Below, in pieces: positions 62,395-64,000 of a DNA stretch of 64,000 nucleotides (position 1 is its first letter; every line of letters begins with the position of its first letter). The stretch is from Novosphingobium sp. PC22D. GTDB lineage: Bacteria > Pseudomonadota > Alphaproteobacteria > Sphingomonadales > Sphingomonadaceae. The stretch lies in NCBI RefSeq assembly GCF_002556635.1, contig NZ_MWMO01000009.1, positions 100,872-164,871 on the forward strand, written 5' to 3'. The position numbers and the translations under genes are program-made. The notes under the pieces were generated by a model. That model was not told where the DNA came from, did not search any database, and saw only the letters and a program-made list of their open reading frames with translations.

Positions 62395-63246
62395 ATGGCC
62401 GAAATAACCGTCGCTGCCCTCCAGCTCGCACTCAATTCCGCCGACGAGGCGGAGAACATCGCCGCCGTTTCCGCGCTCGTCGAGCAGGCGGCGGGCGAGG
62501 GCGCACAGATCGTGCTGCCGCCCGAGCTCTTTTCCGGCCCCTATTTCTGCAAGGTCGAGGAAGAAGAGCTCTTCGCGCTCGCCAGGCCGACCGCCGATCA
62601 TCCGTCGGTCGTGGCGATGCAGGCGCTTGCCGGCAAGCTGGGCGTTGCCATCCCGACCAGCTTCTTCGAGCGCGACGGGCACCATTATTACAACACGCTC
62701 GCGATGATCGGCCCGGACGGCGCGATCATGGGCACCTACCGCAAGAGCCATATTCCCGACGGCCCGGGCTACGAGGAGAAGTACTACTTCCGCCCGGGCA
62801 ACGACGGCTTCAAGGTCTGGGACCTGTTCGGCACGCGCATCGGCGTCGGCGTCTGCTGGGACCAGTGGTATCCCGAATGCGCGCGAGTGATGGCGCTGAT
62901 GGGAGCGGAGCTGCTGTTCTATCCCACCGCGATCGGGTCCGAGCCCTACGACGCCGATCTCGATACCAGCCGGATGTGGCGGCGCGCGATGCTCGGCCAC
63001 GCCGTCTCGAACTGCATGCCGGTGATCGCCGCCAACCGCATCGGCGTCGAGGGCGGACAGGCCTTCTACGGGCACAGTTTCATCACCGACGAGTGGGGCG
63101 ATTTCCTCGCCGACTATGGCAAGGTGGAAACCGGCGCGCTGGTCGCAACGATCGACCTGGCCCGCGCGGCGAAACACCGGGCGGGCATGGGCTTCTTCCG
63201 CGACCGGCGTCCGCAACTTTACGGACGGATAGCGCAGGACGTCTGA
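62395..63246 (+). CDS. aguB: N-carbamoylputrescine amidase (nitrilase family)
   Basis: This 283-residue protein has the nitrilase triad: Glu44 in LPPELFSGPYF, Lys117 in YRKSHIPDGPGYEEKYYF and Cys154 in GVCWDQWYPECARVMALMGAELLFYPTAIGSEP. The CWDQWxPE stretch and HIPDGPGYxEKYYF are specific to the AguB subgroup, which hydrolyses N-carbamoylputrescine to putrescine, CO2 and ammonia. The partner agmatine deiminase (aguA) is not in the window. It is followed by folK after three bases. Confidence 0.92.
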   Translation: MAEITVAALQLALNSADEAENIAAVSALVEQAAGEGAQIVLPPELFSGPYFCKVEEEELFALARPTADHPSVVAMQALAGKLGVAIPTSFFERDGHHYYNTLAMIGPDGAIMGTYRKSHIPDGPGYEEKYYFRPGNDGFKVWDLFGTRIGVGVCWDQWYPECARVMALMGAELLFYPTAIGSEPYDADLDTSRMWRRAMLGHAVSNCMPVIAANRIGVEGGQAFYGHSFITDEWGDFLADYGKVETGALVATIDLARAAKHRAGMGFFRDRRPQLYGRIAQDV

Positions 63247-63249
63247 GGT

Positions 63250-63747
63250 TTGGCGCGTCACGGCTATCTCGTCGCGCTGGGTTCGAACATGCGGCACCAG
63301 GAACTTGGAAGTCCGCGCGCCGTGCTCGAAGCGGCGCTGCGCGAACTCGATCGCGGTCCGCTCGAACGGCTCGCTCGTTCGCGCATTCACACGACGGCGC
63401 CGCTTGGTCCGTCGCGCCGCCGCTTCGCCAATGCCGCCGCCGTGGTGCGCACCGCACTCGACCCCGAAGCGCTCTTGCGCAGGCTCAAGCGGATCGAGCG
63501 TGACTTCGGCCGCAAGGCGCGCGGCCAGAGCTGGCGCGCGCGGGTTCTCGACCTCGACATCGTGCTGTGGACCGGCGGCACGTGGGCCTCGCCCGCGCTT
63601 ACGATCCCGCACCGGGCCTATCGCCAGCGCCGTTTCGTGCTCGACCCCGCCTGCGAGGTCGCCCCCGAGTGGCGCGATCCGCTGAGCGGCCTCACCACGC
63701 GCCACTTGCGCGCCCGCTTGACCAAGCCCCGCCCCGCCCCTAGGTGA
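63250..63747 (+). CDS. folK: 2-amino-4-hydroxy-6-hydroxymethyldihydropteridine diphosphokinase
   Basis: This 165-residue folate-pathway enzyme transfers pyrophosphate from ATP to hydroxymethyldihydropterin. Conserved parts are HGYLVALGSNMRHQ, FANAAAVVRT, LLRRLKRIERDFGRK, RARVLDLDIVLWTGG with the paired metal-binding aspartates, and TIPHRAYRQRRFVLDPACEVAPEWRDPLSG. It starts with TTG at 63250, three bases after aguB, so it is probably translated by coupling. The usual folate partner folP is not adjacent. Confidence 0.93.
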   Translation: MARHGYLVALGSNMRHQELGSPRAVLEAALRELDRGPLERLARSRIHTTAPLGPSRRRFANAAAVVRTALDPEALLRRLKRIERDFGRKARGQSWRARVLDLDIVLWTGGTWASPALTIPHRAYRQRRFVLDPACEVAPEWRDPLSGLTTRHLRARLTKPRPAPR

Positions 63748-63770
63748 CCAGCCGAAGCCGCGCGCGGCAA

Positions 63771-63846
63771 GGGCCCTTAGCTCAGTCGGTAGAGCAACTG
63801 ACTTTTAATCAGTAGGTCGCTGGTTCGAACCCAGCAGGGCTCACCA
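63771..63846 (+). tRNA. tRNA-Lys (anticodon TTT)
   Basis: This 76-base cloverleaf has an acceptor stem GGGCCCT/AGGGCTC (one G-U pair), D-arm GCTC/GAGC, anticodon arm ACTGA-CTTTTAA-TCAGT with anticodon TTT, T-arm GCTGG-TTCGAAC-CCAGC, and an encoded CCA end. It lies 23 bases after folK. Confidence 0.97.
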
Positions 63847-63943
63847 ACAAGACGTTGAAATAACGATATAAAACGTGGATCGAGGAAGTTCCAAGTAGGC
63901 TCCTTACCCCGCTAGGTAACAGCCTAGGTGTTTGGTCCCAGCA

Positions 63944-64000
63944 TGTGATGGTGTAAATTTGTCATCGTCGCAGCGGAGGACCCTATGGGACAGATTCTAC
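63944..64000 (+). mobile_element. Probable left end of an IS481-family insertion sequence (cut by window edge)
   Basis: From TGTGATGGTGTAAATTTGTC (63944) onward the base composition drops in G+C. About 40 bases on, a ribosome-binding site and an ATG open a frame reading MGQIL, the usual N-terminus of IS481-type transposases. The terminal TGT fits the family's inverted repeats. The rest lies outside the window. Confidence 0.5.
63985..64000 (+). CDS. IS481-family transposase, first codons only
   Basis: Only MGQIL is visible, after CAGCGGAGGA. MGQIL/MGQVLHG is the characteristic start of many IS481-family transposases, so the call rests on five residues plus the preceding terminal-repeat-like sequence and lowered G+C. 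Confidence 0.45.

Overview
The window is high-GC DNA (about two-thirds G+C by eye) from an alphaproteobacterium, most likely a sphingomonad (Novosphingobium/Sphingobium/Erythrobacter type). This rests on the protein sequences, the mdh-sucD-sucA-sucB-lpdA and serC-serA-hisZ-purA gene orders, several cytochromes P450, a TorF-like porin, and many small secreted proteins. The species call is inference.

Layout. 1-264 is the tail of a GNAT acetyltransferase. 385-6690 is the end of the ribosomal superoperon (rplO, secY, adk, an exported SRPBCC protein, rpsM, rpsK, rpoA, rplQ), with an internal terminator, two promoters and several hairpins. 6768-17509 is mixed accessory DNA: a secreted prolyl oligopeptidase, two tandem paralogous exported proteins, a P450, a UPF0126 channel, a DPP III-like lipoprotein, a two-gene envelope operon behind a 28-bp near-palindrome, an AEC transporter, a VOC protein and a TonB-C-like secreted protein. 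17586-25178 (minus) is the TCA block lpdA-sucB-sucA-sucD-mdh. Transcription runs from mdh, and sucC is absent. 25427-27018 holds a small protein and a SleB-type wall hydrolase. 27153-31909 is a cobalamin-riboswitch-controlled B12 uptake operon (btuB-btuF-btuC-btuD).

31932-36060 (minus) encodes an M3 peptidase, a cytosolic-carboxypeptidase-like M14 enzyme and a DUF4136 lipoprotein. 36408-36533 is the 41-codon zinc-free L36 gene. The most distinctive part is 37235-49353. It holds the Anbu gene cluster (circularly permuted ATP-grasp, alpha-E, transglutaminase, Anbu proteasome homologue), bracketed by two closely related P450s. These are followed by a flavin-dependent acyl-CoA-dehydrogenase-like monooxygenase, another P450 and an amidohydrolase. 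The two flanking P450s and the distant P450 at 10344 share an 11-5-11 inverted repeat upstream, which suggests a common repressor.

49679-63747 is mostly housekeeping: an extensin-like lipoprotein, serC with a structured leader, serA, hisZ, purA, an L,D-transpeptidase, sdhAF4, an RsmB-type methyltransferase, a PEP-CTERM protein, msrA, an exported methyltransferase, aguB and folK. The window ends with tRNA-Lys(TTT) and, about 100 bp further on, what looks like the left end of an IS481-family insertion sequence.

All functional names come from reading motifs and family resemblance by eye. No database search was run.
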